A stretch of 64,000 nt of DNA from Gammaproteobacteria bacterium (GTDB taxonomy: Bacteria > Pseudomonadota > Gammaproteobacteria > Pseudomonadales > Pseudohongiellaceae): NCBI GenBank assembly GCA_029244985.1, contig JAQWQD010000027.1, positions 62,001 to 126,000 of the forward strand, given 5' to 3'. Both the position numbers and the translations under genes were made by a program. The notes under the pieces are model-generated. The model saw nothing but the letters and a program-made list of their open reading frames with translations. It was not told the DNA's origin and made no database searches. Positions within the stretch are counted from its first letter, which is position 1; each line of letters starts with the position of its first letter. Below are positions 33,600 to 44,203 of this stretch, piece by piece.

Positions 33600-34865
33600 A
33601 TGAGTGAAGTTATTGCTCAGGAACACAAACAAAGTAAGTGGAGCATGGTAGGGAAGGACCCTTATTCTATGCCAATCGAAGAGATAGACCTGTCTCACCC
33701 TGGCATCTGGCAAGCTAACCAATTTCTTCCTTTCTTGGAGCGGTTGCGAAAAGAAGATCCTGTGCATTTTTGTAGAGAATCTGCTGTAGGGCCTTATTGG
33801 TCTGTCATGAAATACAAAGACATCATGGAGGTGGATACTACTCCTGATATTTATTCCTCTGAGCCAACGATAGGTATCGTAGACACCTTTGAAGAGTTTA
33901 CTCTACCTTCATTTATTGCGATGGACAGACCGAAGCATGATGAGCAGAGACGCATAGCTCAGCCAGTAGTGGCTCCAGTAAACTTAAAAAATCTGGAAGA
34001 ACTTATTCGTAAAAGAGTATGTCGAATATTGGATAACTTGCCACTCGAAAAAGAATTTGATTGGGTAAAAAATGTATCTGTAGAATTAACAACACAAATG
34101 TTAGCTACGTTATTCGATTTCCCATTTAAAGATAGGTACAAGCTAACCTACTGGTCCGATATGGCTACTGCAATTCCAGGTGGTGGTTTAGCAAAATCTC
34201 AAGCGGAGAGATGGGAAGCTATTGAAGAATGTCTGGCTTATTTCACTCGGCTTTGGAATAAGCGCATAAAAGAGGATCCTGGTTTTGATTTAGTCTCTAT
34301 GCTTGCTCATGGTGAGGCGACGAGGCAGATGCCACCGGAAGAATATTTGGGTAATATTATTCTACTGATAGTGGGCGGCAATGATACAACTCGCAATTCT
34401 ATTACGGGCGGTGTTGTGGCTTTAAATGAATTTCCAGAACAGTATGAAAAACTTCGCGCAAATCATGAGCATATTCCAAACATGGTCTCAGAAATAATTC
34501 GTTGGCAAACGCCGCTAGCTTATATGCGCAGAACAGCTACTAAAGATACTGAGTTACGTGGCAAAGAGATCAAGGCGGGCGACAAAGTCGTCATGTGGTA
34601 CGTTTCCGGGAATCGGGATGAAGAGACAATAGTACGAGCCGATGAATTCATTATCGATCGCCCCAATGCTAGAAAACATCTATCTTTTGGCTTTGGCATT
34701 CACCGCTGCATGGGCAATCGATTAGCGGAAATGCAACTGCGCATTCTGTGGGAAGAGGTAATGAACCGATTTCACACTGTGGAAGTCGTTGGGGCGCCGG
34801 AGCGAGTCTATTCAAGCTTCATAAAAGGCTATACTCGATTACCAGTCAAACTGCATTCGTTGTAG
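33600..34865 (+). CDS. Cytochrome P450
   Basis: 421 residues from the ATG at 33600, preceded by GGGGAG eight bases upstream; an ATG five codons earlier is less well placed. I-helix VGGNDTTRNSITGG (oxygen-binding Asp-Thr pair), ExxR in VSEIIRW, and haem-binding FGFGIHRCMGNRLAE are all present. It is a soluble bacterial class I P450, fed electrons by the ferredoxin encoded upstream. With an acyl-CoA ligase and hydrolase nearby, a terpenoid, steroid or fatty-acid substrate is plausible, but the sequence does not say which. Confidence 0.93.
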   Translation: MSEVIAQEHKQSKWSMVGKDPYSMPIEEIDLSHPGIWQANQFLPFLERLRKEDPVHFCRESAVGPYWSVMKYKDIMEVDTTPDIYSSEPTIGIVDTFEEFTLPSFIAMDRPKHDEQRRIAQPVVAPVNLKNLEELIRKRVCRILDNLPLEKEFDWVKNVSVELTTQMLATLFDFPFKDRYKLTYWSDMATAIPGGGLAKSQAERWEAIEECLAYFTRLWNKRIKEDPGFDLVSMLAHGEATRQMPPEEYLGNIILLIVGGNDTTRNSITGGVVALNEFPEQYEKLRANHEHIPNMVSEIIRWQTPLAYMRRTATKDTELRGKEIKAGDKVVMWYVSGNRDEETIVRADEFIIDRPNARKHLSFGFGIHRCMGNRLAEMQLRILWEEVMNRFHTVEVVGAPERVYSSFIKGYTRLPVKLHSL

Positions 34866-35033
34866 TAAAAACTTCTTATTTATGAGGCGGCGCAAATACC
34901 GGATGAACTAATTTGGTGATCTTTCTCTAGCCAGAGATATAAGTAGTTAGCATATAATACAATACCGATTATCGGTTCATACAGATTAACAACCTCAAAA
35001 CGACTGACCAATTGAACTTTACCAGATAGCCTG

Positions 35034-36995
35034 CTAAGCACCAAAAACATTTTCTTTGTCGGTGCGCAGAAATCTTGCATTACCATCACGTCGCGTGAAG
35101 CCAACTCGATCGAAATATTCGAGTATCTCAATACATAGATTTCTTCCTATCCCTGAGGCATCGCGAAATTGTATTACAGAGAAGCTCTCATTATTAGACT
35201 GGTCATCCACTAACTGTTCTGTGAACCCGGCTAATGTCATAATAGTTTCAGGCAAATAGTATCGATTGTCAGCAACACGAATCAGGCTGCCAGCCTTGGT
35301 AGTCTGATTTAATATTCTTTCTAAAGGTTTTAAAGGAATGCCAGTGAGCTCTACTAATTCTCTCGTACGAGGAGACACATTCCCAGCCTTGATAAGTAGT
35401 GGTCTTATTTTCGCTAAAAACTCTTTTTCCTCTTCACTCAAAGAGGTTTGGTGATCTGGAATATGTAGCAATGTGCCCGTCCGAATCACGAACTTGCTAT
35501 CAACTAGGCATTGCAACAGTGCATGAAATAGAAAATGTGATCCTGAAAATATTATAGCTCTGCTAAGAATGGGCTCACTAATACCTTGCTGTGATGGATT
35601 GGACTTATGAAATTCTTTTATTTTGCTGAGAATTTGATTTGCGTATTCATCGAAGAAATCTTTATGAAGTAAAATATTATCCTCGTTAGTTTTTAATTTT
35701 AATTGGATTAGCTCGATATCGCGATTTTGAAGGGAGCTAATTATTGCATCGATTTTAGCTTTTTTTAAATTTCTATTAATTGAAAACTGTTCAAGGTTTG
35801 CCCCTTCAGGAGATAGTTCAACTAAAGATTGAAGTGCAAATTCATTATCGTTCTGCAATACGTTTAGTACCTTTAATCGATGCTCGCTACTTCTTTTTTT
35901 GCGAGGAACAAAGGTATCTATAACCATTCCTCCGCCTAAGGTATGTTGAGATGCAGGGTCCCTGATGATAAATCGATCTCCATAGTGAGCGATCACGGGA
36001 TCAGAGGATTTAACTTGAATTAACAGGTTTTCCTTTGAGCCTAGATAGCGCATTGTAGCGATGTGATGGGAGGCACCCAAAAACAAGTGATATTCAGCGC
36101 TAGGCTTGAGAGTGTTAGTTGGGTCTAAGAGCTTAATGCTCGCATCGAAGCGAGTAATTGGGTGATGTATTCGAGGTTCGATTAACCAATCACCACGTTT
36201 TACGTGGTCGAGTTTGGTATCGATGTTTATCGCGGCCCTTTCTCCTGTGTTTAAGATTTCGATTGAGTTTGTGTCCAAGCGCATTGCTCGGATTCGTGCC
36301 GCAGCACCATTATTTGATGTTATTAATTGAGCATTACTTCCGGCATAGCCAGCGCGGGCAATACCTGTAACTAAAGTTCCAATTCCTTTTACAGTAAATG
36401 CTCGATCGATTAAGAAGCGAAAACTCTTGTTATCGTCACTAGAGTTTTTTTCAGAGTGATGGATTACCTTATTTTTTAGGTATCCCTTTAATTGATCGAT
36501 GCCGGTTCCAGTTGTGTTTGAAAGTGGGAAAATAGGCGTATTTGTAAAATCTGAATCTTTAAGCAGATTGCCTAATTCTTTTTGAACCTCTTCGACACGG
36601 TTTTCATCAACCCGATCGATTTTAGTAAGAGCAATTGCCCCTTGCTGAATCCCTAATAATTCTAGAATAGAGAGATGTTCTTTTGTTTGGGGCATGACAC
36701 CATCATCAGCAGCTATTACTAAAAGAGCAAAATCAACCGCACTAACGCCAGCAAGCATATTATTAATAAAATCAATATGCCCTGGAACATCAACAAACCC
36801 AAGAGTATAGTTTTCGGAGCTATTTTCTGCAGCGCCTTCGAAATGGTGATAGGCATAACCAAGGTTGATAGTTAGACCTCTTTGTTTTTCTTCATTAAGA
36901 GTGTCTGTATCAACACCAGTTAGGCGCTTAACTAATGAAGATTTACCATGATCGACATGACCGGCAGTAGCAATGATGAGAGTTTTTGATTGCAT
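35034..36995 (-). CDS. selB: Selenocysteine-specific elongation factor SelB
   Basis: 653 residues. G1 AGHVDHGKSSLVKRLTG, effector region EEKQRGLTINLGY and G3 DVPGHIDFINNM are followed by NKxD-type TKIDR, translation-factor beta barrels, then winged-helix repeats at the C-terminus (about 400-650; FRDASGIGRNLCIEILEYFDRVGF is the last), which in SelB bind the SECIS hairpin. It carries Sec-tRNA to ribosomes stalled at UGA. The C-terminal end is close to normal length. Convergent with the P450 gene. Together with selC and selA it completes the decoding set needed by the UGSC selenoprotein; selD is not in the window. Confidence 0.96.
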   Translation of the reverse strand: MQSKTLIIATAGHVDHGKSSLVKRLTGVDTDTLNEEKQRGLTINLGYAYHHFEGAAENSSENYTLGFVDVPGHIDFINNMLAGVSAVDFALLVIAADDGVMPQTKEHLSILELLGIQQGAIALTKIDRVDENRVEEVQKELGNLLKDSDFTNTPIFPLSNTTGTGIDQLKGYLKNKVIHHSEKNSSDDNKSFRFLIDRAFTVKGIGTLVTGIARAGYAGSNAQLITSNNGAAARIRAMRLDTNSIEILNTGERAAINIDTKLDHVKRGDWLIEPRIHHPITRFDASIKLLDPTNTLKPSAEYHLFLGASHHIATMRYLGSKENLLIQVKSSDPVIAHYGDRFIIRDPASQHTLGGGMVIDTFVPRKKRSSEHRLKVLNVLQNDNEFALQSLVELSPEGANLEQFSINRNLKKAKIDAIISSLQNRDIELIQLKLKTNEDNILLHKDFFDEYANQILSKIKEFHKSNPSQQGISEPILSRAIIFSGSHFLFHALLQCLVDSKFVIRTGTLLHIPDHQTSLSEEEKEFLAKIRPLLIKAGNVSPRTRELVELTGIPLKPLERILNQTTKAGSLIRVADNRYYLPETIMTLAGFTEQLVDDQSNNESFSVIQFRDASGIGRNLCIEILEYFDRVGFTRRDGNARFLRTDKENVFGA

Positions 36996-37123
36996 GAAAG
37001 AACTCGTTGGCTTACTTCAGCTATGGCAACGATTAGTCTTAGAATTATTCGAAACTAGTATGAGACATAATTAGACTTTTTCTAACAATGTGAGAGCGCT
37101 ATGTATCTAATGCCGTTCCAGTA

Positions 37124-38908
37124 TTAGGGCACCGAGCTGCGATTGTATTTGAAAATAAAGTACACCATTGTTGCGACAATCGCTGCAGCAATAATAAAAC
37201 CAAGGTTAAAAATCCCATCGCTAATATTTACGATACCATAGCCAAGAGAACCGGTAATGAGGGCGTAGTAACAGAAAGGTAGCAAAGTTTTTCTGATTAC
37301 GGCGCCTTCTTTTCCGATAAGTCCAGCAACAGCTGAAGCGGCCACCACATTATGGACACAAATAATATTTCCTGATGCCCCTCCAACCGCTTGTAGAGCA
37401 ACTATCCAGGTGGGGTCCGCAAGAATTCTTTCTCCAACACCGAATTGGAATAATGAAAACATCATATTGCTGACGGTGTTACTACCAGCTACAAAGGCGC
37501 CAAGTCCGCCTATAAAAGTAGAGAAGAAAGGCCACGCAGAACCCGCAATATTTGCTACGCCTTCCGCTAAAGCAATTGGCATTTGCTCGTAACCCGCGGC
37601 TCCGCCACTCGAATTAATGAATACTTGTACCATCGGTACGGTAAATACGAGTGCTGTAGAGGCGGGAACTAAGGTTTTTAACGAATTCCCAAAAGCGATT
37701 TTATACTCAGAACCTCTGATTCCATGAAGTACTATAGTAATTAGCGAAACAACAATAAATATAGTTCCGGGAGACCAAAGGGGCTGAAAGGAGGCACTTA
37801 TGTCGCTGCCAAAAATTTGTGGCCAAGTCCAAGTAATTAATGGATTATCGCTACGTAGGTATGCTTCCATATTGATCGCACGGAGGCGAGTTAGTACTAA
37901 TAAGCCTGCGACAAAAAAATAGGGAGACCAGGCTCGCATTAAGCTCATAGCGGGTTTTGCATCAATAGCGACATCTGCGGTTTGTAGAGAGCCAGTCCAT
38001 TCTTCATCCCAATTTTTCTTATCGTCGAAATCCCAAGGCGCTCCTTTTGGCATGAGGAAACCGGCTTTGGCGGCAGTTACTACAATTGCTAGGCCGATCA
38101 TACCGCCAAACATGGAAGGAAATTCTGGTCCTAGAAAAGTAGCGACAAGGAGATAAGGAATCGTCATTGAGAATGCAGCAAAGATGGCAAACTTCCAAAC
38201 TTTGAAGCCGTCTTCAAATGAGCGCTTGGCGCCAAAAAAGCGAGTCATAATTGCTGTAACCAGCAGTGGTATAAAGGTGCCAGCAGCAGCGTGTATTATG
38301 GCAACCTTGGCACCTATAAATGCGAGGAAGTCTTCCCATTCCGCGTAACCAAGTTCTTGTGCATAAGCCAGCATTTCTGGGTCTGCAGATAAACCAGTAT
38401 TTACACCAACAAGAATTGGCGTGCCCATTGCTCCAAAAGAAACAGGAGTGCTTTGAATTATCATGCCGGCAACTACAGCTGCCATGGCTGGAAAGCCCAG
38501 GCCTACCATTAAGGGCACTGCGACTGCCGCTGGCGTTCCGAAACCAGCAGAACCTTCAATAAATGTTCCAAATAACCAGGCGATAATGATGACCTGAATT
38601 CGTCTATCTGGGGTAATGTCTGAAAATCCCTGTCTAATGGTATTGATTGCCCCACTTTGCTGTAAGGTGTTTAGCAGCAATATTGCTCCAAAGATTATGT
38701 ATATTAGTGTGCCAGCTACAATTAGTCCGTTAATTGAAGCCGCGAGCACATTCGATAGTGATATTTGCCAGACAAACAAAGCTAGCCCGGCCGCGACTAG
38801 ATAGGCTATAGGCATAGCTCTGCTCGCAGGCCAGCGCAGCATTACCAGAAAGATTGCAACAGAAATAATGGGTAACAAAGAAAGAAGGGCGAGAATTCCA
38901 ATGCTCAT
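37124..38908 (-). CDS. lctP: L-lactate permease
   Basis: 594 residues with about 13 membrane segments. [32 protein letters not shown] and [21 protein letters not shown] are hallmark blocks of the LctP/LldP family, which import lactate with a proton. Start at ATG 38908. There is no Shine-Dalgarno; instead an AAN-repeat tract lies at 38915-38944, reported separately. Neighbours are selB and ppdK, the latter turning pyruvate into PEP, so lactate uptake could feed gluconeogenesis through PpdK. Confidence 0.93.
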   Translation of the reverse strand: MSIGILALLSLLPIISVAIFLVMLRWPASRAMPIAYLVAAGLALFVWQISLSNVLAASINGLIVAGTLIYIIFGAILLLNTLQQSGAINTIRQGFSDITPDRRIQVIIIAWLFGTFIEGSAGFGTPAAVAVPLMVGLGFPAMAAVVAGMIIQSTPVSFGAMGTPILVGVNTGLSADPEMLAYAQELGYAEWEDFLAFIGAKVAIIHAAAGTFIPLLVTAIMTRFFGAKRSFEDGFKVWKFAIFAAFSMTIPYLLVATFLGPEFPSMFGGMIGLAIVVTAAKAGFLMPKGAPWDFDDKKNWDEEWTGSLQTADVAIDAKPAMSLMRAWSPYFFVAGLLVLTRLRAINMEAYLRSDNPLITWTWPQIFGSDISASFQPLWSPGTIFIVVSLITIVLHGIRGSEYKIAFGNSLKTLVPASTALVFTVPMVQVFINSSGGAAGYEQMPIALAEGVANIAGSAWPFFSTFIGGLGAFVAGSNTVSNMMFSLFQFGVGERILADPTWIVALQAVGGASGNIICVHNVVAASAVAGLIGKEGAVIRKTLLPFCYYALITGSLGYGIVNISDGIFNLGFIIAAAIVATMVYFIFKYNRSSVP

Positions 38909-38914
38909 AATAGA

Positions 38915-38944
38915 TATTCTTATGTTTGTTTATTTATTGTTATT
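38915..38944 (-). promoter_or_regulatory. A-rich AAN-repeat tract in the lactate permease leader (candidate Hfq site)
   Basis: On the mRNA strand the 30 bases from 36 to 7 before the start codon read AATAACAATAAATAAACA then AACATAAGAATA, i.e. repeated AAN triplets without G or a Shine-Dalgarno. Such tracts at the ribosome site are what Hfq (with Crc in Pseudomonas) binds to block translation of catabolic mRNAs. The small RNA at 58292-58564 has the same kind of tract. Confidence 0.5.
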
Positions 38945-39026
38945 GAGCGAACCAGGTGAGCTTAGCAGATGGAATTATTAAGGGCTATAGGTGCTGCTAT
39001 CGATAGCTCTGTGCAGCGACTTTCAA

Positions 39027-41780
39027 TTAGTCGTTGCGAAGTTGTGCCTGCGCTGCTGCTAGACGCGCGACGGGTACCCTTGGCGGCGAGCAGCTAACAT
39101 AATTTAGATCGGCTCGGTGGCAAAAATCGATTGAGGATGGGTCTCCAGCATGCTCACCGCAGATTCCGAGTTTCAGTTCGGGTTTTTCCTCGCGCCCCTT
39201 CCGGGCAGCATAGTTTATGAGTTTGCCTACACCAGTTTGATCAAGGCTGGCAAAAGGGTTTTTGATATAAATTTCTTTGCGCTGATATTCGTCATAGAAC
39301 AAACCCATATCGTCGCGACTTAAGCCCAGGGTTGTTTGTGTTAAATCATTCGTGCCGAAACTGAAAAAATCGGCATCCTGTGCTATCTCGTCTGCAGTAA
39401 TTGCGGCACGCGGTACTTCGATCATTGTGCCAACAATATAATTAATGCGAACTTTTCTAGCTTGCATTACTTCTTTGGCAACGCGATGCACTGTACCCAG
39501 CTGATCTACGAGCTCTTCCTTGAAGCCAACAAGTGGGATCATGATTTCCGGATTAACTTTTATGCGTTTTTTGCTTTTTAGGATTTGAGCGGCGGCTTCA
39601 AAAATCGCTCGTGTTTGCATCTCTGTTATTTCTGGATACAAAATACCAAGACGACAACCGCGACAACCTAGCATAGGGTTTTCTTCATGCAGTGCTTTTA
39701 TTCGGTCGATGACAAAATCAAAAGGTACATCCAGCTTTTCTGCGAGCTGTCTTCTAACCACATCATCGTGAGGTAAAAATTCGTGCAGAGGGGGATCGAG
39801 CAAGCGAATCGTTACGGGTCTGCCATTCATCGCTTTGAACAAACCGACAAAATCTTTTTTCTGAAAAGGAAGTAATTTTTTTAATGCAGCCCGGCGCTGA
39901 ACCTCGTCGACCGCGAGAATCATTTGGCGCATGTAGTCAATACGATCACCGTCGAAGAACATGTGCTCTGTTCGACAAAGACCTATTCCCTCTGCACCGA
40001 AGGCTACGGCTTGTTGCGCCATTGCGGGGGTGTCGGCGTTGGTTCTAATTTTGAGTTTCCGATGTTTATCAGCCCATTTCATAACGGTTTGAAATAGTCC
40101 GAAGGTATAGCTGCCGGATTGTTTTAACCCACCTTCCAGTACGCGTTTTACTTCAGAGTCGGCACTCTCAATTAATCCTTGGTAGATCGCTCCTGTGGAT
40201 CCATCGATAGAGATGTAATCCCCCTCTTTCAATACTACCTTTCCAGCAGTTAAAGTGCGCTTCTCATAGTTTATGGAGACGTCACTTGCTCCGCAGATGC
40301 AGACTTTGCCCAATTGTCTGGCCACCAGTGCTGCGTGCGAAGAAACACCGCCGCGAGACGTAAGAATACCCTGGGAAAGCAGCATGCCTTTTAAATCATC
40401 AGGAGAAGTTTCTGTGCGGCAAAGGACAACTTTGTTGCCTTTTCGGGTTTCTATTTCAGCAGTTGCCGCAGTAAAAGCTATTCGGCCTGTTGCTGCGCCA
40501 GGTCCTGCTGGTAAGCCATGGCCGATAACTGCGGCGGCTTTTAATGCTTTGGGGTCAAATACGGGCACTAACAGAGAATCAATAGACTCTGCGGGTATCT
40601 TCAAAAGGGCGGCCTTTTGATTCATTAATCGTTCTCGCTGCATTTCTACTGCAATTCGGACAGCGGCTAGCCCGGTACGCTTTCCGTTTCGAGTTTGAAG
40701 AATAAATAGACGTCCATTTTCTATGGTGAACTCGAAATCCTGCATATCCTTGAAATGTCGCTCAAGCTTATTTCGAACTCTCTCCAAATCTTTAAAGCTC
40801 TTCGGCATTGTTTCAGACATCTGCTGTATGGGGGCTGGAGTACGAACTCCGGCGACGACGTCTTCACCTTGGGCATTAATTAGATATTCACCATAGAAGA
40901 CCTTCTCGCCATTGGCTGGGTCTCGGGTAAAGGCGACTCCTGTGCCGCTATCGTCACCGGCATTGCCGAAAACCATCGCTTGTATCGTTACTGCAGTGCC
41001 CCATTCGGCAGGAATTCCATACTGCTGGCGATAGAGAATTGCCCGTTCATTCTTCCATGACCCAAATACAGCGCTGGTTGCGCCCCATAATTGCTGCATG
41101 ACGTCTTGAGGAAATGTTGAACGCGTTCGTTTGGCTATGAGCGCTTTATACCGTTTGACCAGTTCCTTCAGGTTGTCAGTACTTAAGTCTGTGTCTGAGG
41201 TGGCTCCGAGATTCTTCTTTAATTTATCCAGTATTTCGTGAAAGGGTTCCTGTTCTTCCTCGGTGCGTGCTTGAACACCCATAACTACGTCGCCATACAT
41301 CTGAATAAATCGACGGTAGCAGTCCCAAGCAAATCTTGGATTATTAGATGCGTCAGCTAAGCCTTCAACAGTTTCATCGTTCAGGCCGAGATTGAGAATC
41401 GTATCCATCATTCCTGGCATGGAATCCCGAGCGCCAGAACGCACTGAGACTAGCAGCGGATTTTTGCGTGCGCCAAATTTTTTACCTAACTGTTTCTCGA
41501 TATTGCGTACCGCCGCATTTACATCCTTTTTTAAGGCAGAGGGAAAACGCTGTTCGTGATTATAGTAATAGCCGCAAACTTCAGTACTGATAGTGAATCC
41601 CGGTGGCACTGGCAATCCGATTGAGGCCATCTCTGCCAAATTCGCTCCTTTGCCTCCGAGTAGTTCGCGCATCTTAGCGTTACCATCGGTTTTGGCACCA
41701 AAGGCATAGACATATTGCTTGGCTTTCCGGGCGGGTTTCTTGGTTGATGAGGAAGATCTTTTTGTTTGAGATTTTCTCAT
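39027..41780 (-). CDS. ppdK: Pyruvate, phosphate dikinase
   Basis: 917 residues from the ATG at 41780 (a GTG 12 codons upstream is also in frame; neither has a clear ribosome site). A basic Ser/Lys-rich N-terminus precedes the ATP-grasp domain ([33 protein letters not shown]), the phosphohistidine domain ([20 protein letters not shown], with the catalytic His) and the PEP/pyruvate barrel ([21 protein letters not shown], ending with ICGEHAGDP). It interconverts pyruvate, ATP and phosphate with PEP, AMP and pyrophosphate. Probably gluconeogenic here, next to lactate permease. Confidence 0.95.
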   Translation of the reverse strand: MRKSQTKRSSSSTKKPARKAKQYVYAFGAKTDGNAKMRELLGGKGANLAEMASIGLPVPPGFTISTEVCGYYYNHEQRFPSALKKDVNAAVRNIEKQLGKKFGARKNPLLVSVRSGARDSMPGMMDTILNLGLNDETVEGLADASNNPRFAWDCYRRFIQMYGDVVMGVQARTEEEQEPFHEILDKLKKNLGATSDTDLSTDNLKELVKRYKALIAKRTRSTFPQDVMQQLWGATSAVFGSWKNERAILYRQQYGIPAEWGTAVTIQAMVFGNAGDDSGTGVAFTRDPANGEKVFYGEYLINAQGEDVVAGVRTPAPIQQMSETMPKSFKDLERVRNKLERHFKDMQDFEFTIENGRLFILQTRNGKRTGLAAVRIAVEMQRERLMNQKAALLKIPAESIDSLLVPVFDPKALKAAAVIGHGLPAGPGAATGRIAFTAATAEIETRKGNKVVLCRTETSPDDLKGMLLSQGILTSRGGVSSHAALVARQLGKVCICGASDVSINYEKRTLTAGKVVLKEGDYISIDGSTGAIYQGLIESADSEVKRVLEGGLKQSGSYTFGLFQTVMKWADKHRKLKIRTNADTPAMAQQAVAFGAEGIGLCRTEHMFFDGDRIDYMRQMILAVDEVQRRAALKKLLPFQKKDFVGLFKAMNGRPVTIRLLDPPLHEFLPHDDVVRRQLAEKLDVPFDFVIDRIKALHEENPMLGCRGCRLGILYPEITEMQTRAIFEAAAQILKSKKRIKVNPEIMIPLVGFKEELVDQLGTVHRVAKEVMQARKVRINYIVGTMIEVPRAAITADEIAQDADFFSFGTNDLTQTTLGLSRDDMGLFYDEYQRKEIYIKNPFASLDQTGVGKLINYAARKGREEKPELKLGICGEHAGDPSSIDFCHRADLNYVSCSPPRVPVARLAAAQAQLRND

Positions 41781-42152
41781 AAAGCTTGTTTGTACCTTAT
41801 TGTAGCTTCTTTCCACTTTGCAAATTGCCGCTTATGGAGGGCGACGATGATAATACCGGATTGTTTTTCGCAAATCACAACTCCGGATTCTAGGGTGCTC
41901 ATTTCCAAACCACCCACCCGATTTTGTGCAAAATTTGAGCGATAGTATTGCTCCCAGCGCGGGCTGTGAGGATAAATCACCTGTCATGCAAAATCCAGCT
42001 TTGAATAGGGTCGACTTTATCTGAGTCCTTCCTATCATTATTTCTTTCTTGAAATTGTTTTTTCTGGTCCTGAATTTAAAAGGTCGAATTTCTAGATGAA
42101 TTAGGACATTGAGACAAAATACGTCTAGTGCTAGTTATTTGAGTAAATATTA
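41781..42152. other. Intergenic region upstream of ppdK
   Basis: About 370 bases between the ppdK start and the stop of the CPXCG gene on the same strand. It should hold the ppdK promoter. I see no tRNA, clear hairpin or conserved gene in it. Confidence 0.3.
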
Positions 42153-42350
42153 CTAATCGGTTTCGCTTTGCACCTGGACGTCGGGTATACCCTCTTCATT
42201 AACATTCGCCAGTATCTGCATTGGCCTACAGCAAACTTGGCAGTCCTCGATATATTCTTGGTGAGGAACTGAACAGTCCACTAATAATTGAATGCTTTCG
42301 CCGCAATAGGGACAAAAACTTTCGATGATTTCTTGTAAGTGTATATTCAT
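42153..42350 (-). CDS. CPXCG motif-containing cysteine-rich protein
   Basis: 65 residues with two paired-Cys units, FCPYCGESIQLLVDC and DCQVCCRPMQI, and an acidic C-terminus (VQVQSETD). This matches the small CPXCG family seen in many gammaproteobacteria, presumed zinc ribbons of unknown function. It stands alone on the minus strand, back to back with selA across 315-360 bases. Confidence 0.85.
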   Translation of the reverse strand: MNIHLQEIIESFCPYCGESIQLLVDCSVPHQEYIEDCQVCCRPMQILANVNEEGIPDVQVQSETD

Positions 42351-42710
42351 ACTTGTTTTGACTATTGTATTGTGTCTCTAACAAATTTTCCTAAAATCAT
42401 TAGCTAGCTTTGCTTGTGTCCTTTAGATATTCAGTCGATTTACGTTAATATTTTTTCGATTCAGGCTCCAAATTGTTATAGGAATTGACACTAAATGTGT
42501 TCTTTAGTTCGGGCTGTTGATCGCAATGTTGATACTATTTAAAAGCGTAGATTCTGATTTCTATTGCTATTTCCCATGAATAACTAGTCAAAATTGGTTA
42601 TTTCAATAGCTTTTTGATCGTTAGCAAGTTGAACATTTGCTGAAAATTCCGTAGATTGCTCCTGCTTGTCTCGAAAGCGTCCTATTATAGCCGTGAGCTA
42701 TGGATCTACT
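42351..42710. other. Divergent intergenic region between CPXCG gene and selA
   Basis: AT-rich. TTGACA at about 42485 is a good -35 but no matching -10 follows at 16-18 bases; TTGATC with TAAAAG 17 bases later (about 42519-42547) is a weaker pair. No hairpin or RNA gene seen. Confidence 0.25.
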
Positions 42711-44138
42711 GTGAACTCTCATAAAGAAGCATTTAAAGCCCTACCTAGTGTCGATAAGGCACTAAAGTCAGAATCTTTGAAATCTTTGGTCAAAGATTAT
42801 GGCCACGAAGCAGTAAAACAAGTCGTTCGCGCGCGGCTGGAACTGGCACGAACCTCCATTGCTGAGGGCGACAAAGGTATTTCGCAATCTATCAGTAGGG
42901 ATGATTTTTTTGTAGATTTTTGCAATGAAACAGCGCTAGCTGTTTTAGCTTCTTTTTCGGGCACTTTGGTGCCCGTCATAAATCTTACCGGTACAGTAGT
43001 GCACACTAATCTGGGTCGAGCGCGGCTTCCGATGGAATCTGTGGCTGCAATTAGAAAGGTGGCTACTCAAACTACCAATCTTGAGTTTGATTTAGCCACA
43101 GGTAAAAGAGGAGATCGAGACTCGCATATTGAGAAAAGCATTTGTGAGATTACAGGTGCTGAGGCGGCAACGATTGTTAACAATAACGCCGCTGCGGTTC
43201 TACTGGTGCTCAACACTTTGGCATTGAATAAGGAAGTTGTCATTTCTAGGGGCGAGTTAGTTGAGATTGGGGGTGCATTTCGTATACCTGATGTAATGGC
43301 AAGTGCAAACTGTAAGTTGAAAGAGGTGGGAACTACCAACCGTACGCATTTGCGAGATTATCAAGCCGCCATAGGTTCGGATACGGCGATACTTATGAAA
43401 GTGCATACAAGTAACTATGAGATAAGAGGGTTCACTAATTCTGTATCTGAAGAAAGCTTAAGCCAGCTCTCTAAAGAGGAGGAACTTTGCTTTGTTTCTG
43501 ATCTTGGTAGCGGGACTTTGGTTGATTTAAGTCAGTTTGGTTTACCTCACGAACCGACAGTGACTGAGACCTTAGATTTTGGAGCAGATATTGTAACGTT
43601 TAGTGGGGATAAATTACTTGGCGGACCACAAGCTGGAATAATTGTTGGTAAAAAAGAGCTTATACAAAAAATAAAAAGCAATCCGTTAAAGCGTGCCTTA
43701 AGAGTAGATAAGATTACATTAGCTGCACTCGCCGAGGTTATTAACCTCTATCGTGATCCTCACCGATTAACAAAGCGAATTCCGCTCCTCGCAGATCTGG
43801 CTAGGCCTGTCAGTGAAATAAATTTATTAGCAGAGCGTATTCTGCCGACTTTCCAAGATAAACTTTCCGCGCGCGCTGCTGTTACGATCGAAGATTGCAA
43901 AAGCCAGATTGGTAGCGGGGCGTTACCACTCGATCTGCTGGCGAGCAAAGCAATGGTTCTAAAGCCTTTGACTGAAAAAGGTAAATCTGATGCGGCTCTG
44001 CAAAAACTGGCTAGAGATTTTCGCCGATTACCAATTCCTGTTTTAGGTCGGATTAATGATGGGAAATTAATTTTCGATCTGCGTTGTTTGGAAAATGAAT
44101 CCCAGTTTCTATCTCAACTAAGTGAGCTTCCTCAGTAA
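42711..44138 (+). CDS. selA: L-seryl-tRNA(Sec) selenium transferase SelA
   Basis: 475 residues if the GTG at 42711 is used; the frame is open to a TTG at 42666. The GTG start aligns best because EAFKALPSVDKAL then corresponds to the first conserved block of known SelA. The PLP Lys lies in VTFSGDKLLGGPQAGIIVG; NLTGTVVHTNLGRARLP and NNNAAAVLLVLNTLA are further signatures. SelA is a decamer that converts Ser-tRNA(Sec) to Sec-tRNA with selenophosphate. SelB, usually adjacent, is 6 kb away on the other strand here. Convergent with the Bcr/CflA transporter. Confidence 0.94.
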   Translation: MNSHKEAFKALPSVDKALKSESLKSLVKDYGHEAVKQVVRARLELARTSIAEGDKGISQSISRDDFFVDFCNETALAVLASFSGTLVPVINLTGTVVHTNLGRARLPMESVAAIRKVATQTTNLEFDLATGKRGDRDSHIEKSICEITGAEAATIVNNNAAAVLLVLNTLALNKEVVISRGELVEIGGAFRIPDVMASANCKLKEVGTTNRTHLRDYQAAIGSDTAILMKVHTSNYEIRGFTNSVSEESLSQLSKEEELCFVSDLGSGTLVDLSQFGLPHEPTVTETLDFGADIVTFSGDKLLGGPQAGIIVGKKELIQKIKSNPLKRALRVDKITLAALAEVINLYRDPHRLTKRIPLLADLARPVSEINLLAERILPTFQDKLSARAAVTIEDCKSQIGSGALPLDLLASKAMVLKPLTEKGKSDAALQKLARDFRRLPIPVLGRINDGKLIFDLRCLENESQFLSQLSELPQ

Positions 44139-44203
44139 TTTTTTACCCTTGGCTATTTCTACCTTATCCAACCCTTTTCTGCTTAAATTTGATCTGCCCA
44201 AGG

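Noticed and set aside
35056-35259. Plus-strand frames opposite selB
   Set aside because: Shadows of selB; no start context or family features.
42483-42550. Strong sigma-70 promoter for selA
   Set aside because: TTGACA has no -10 at the right distance, and the alternative pair is weak.
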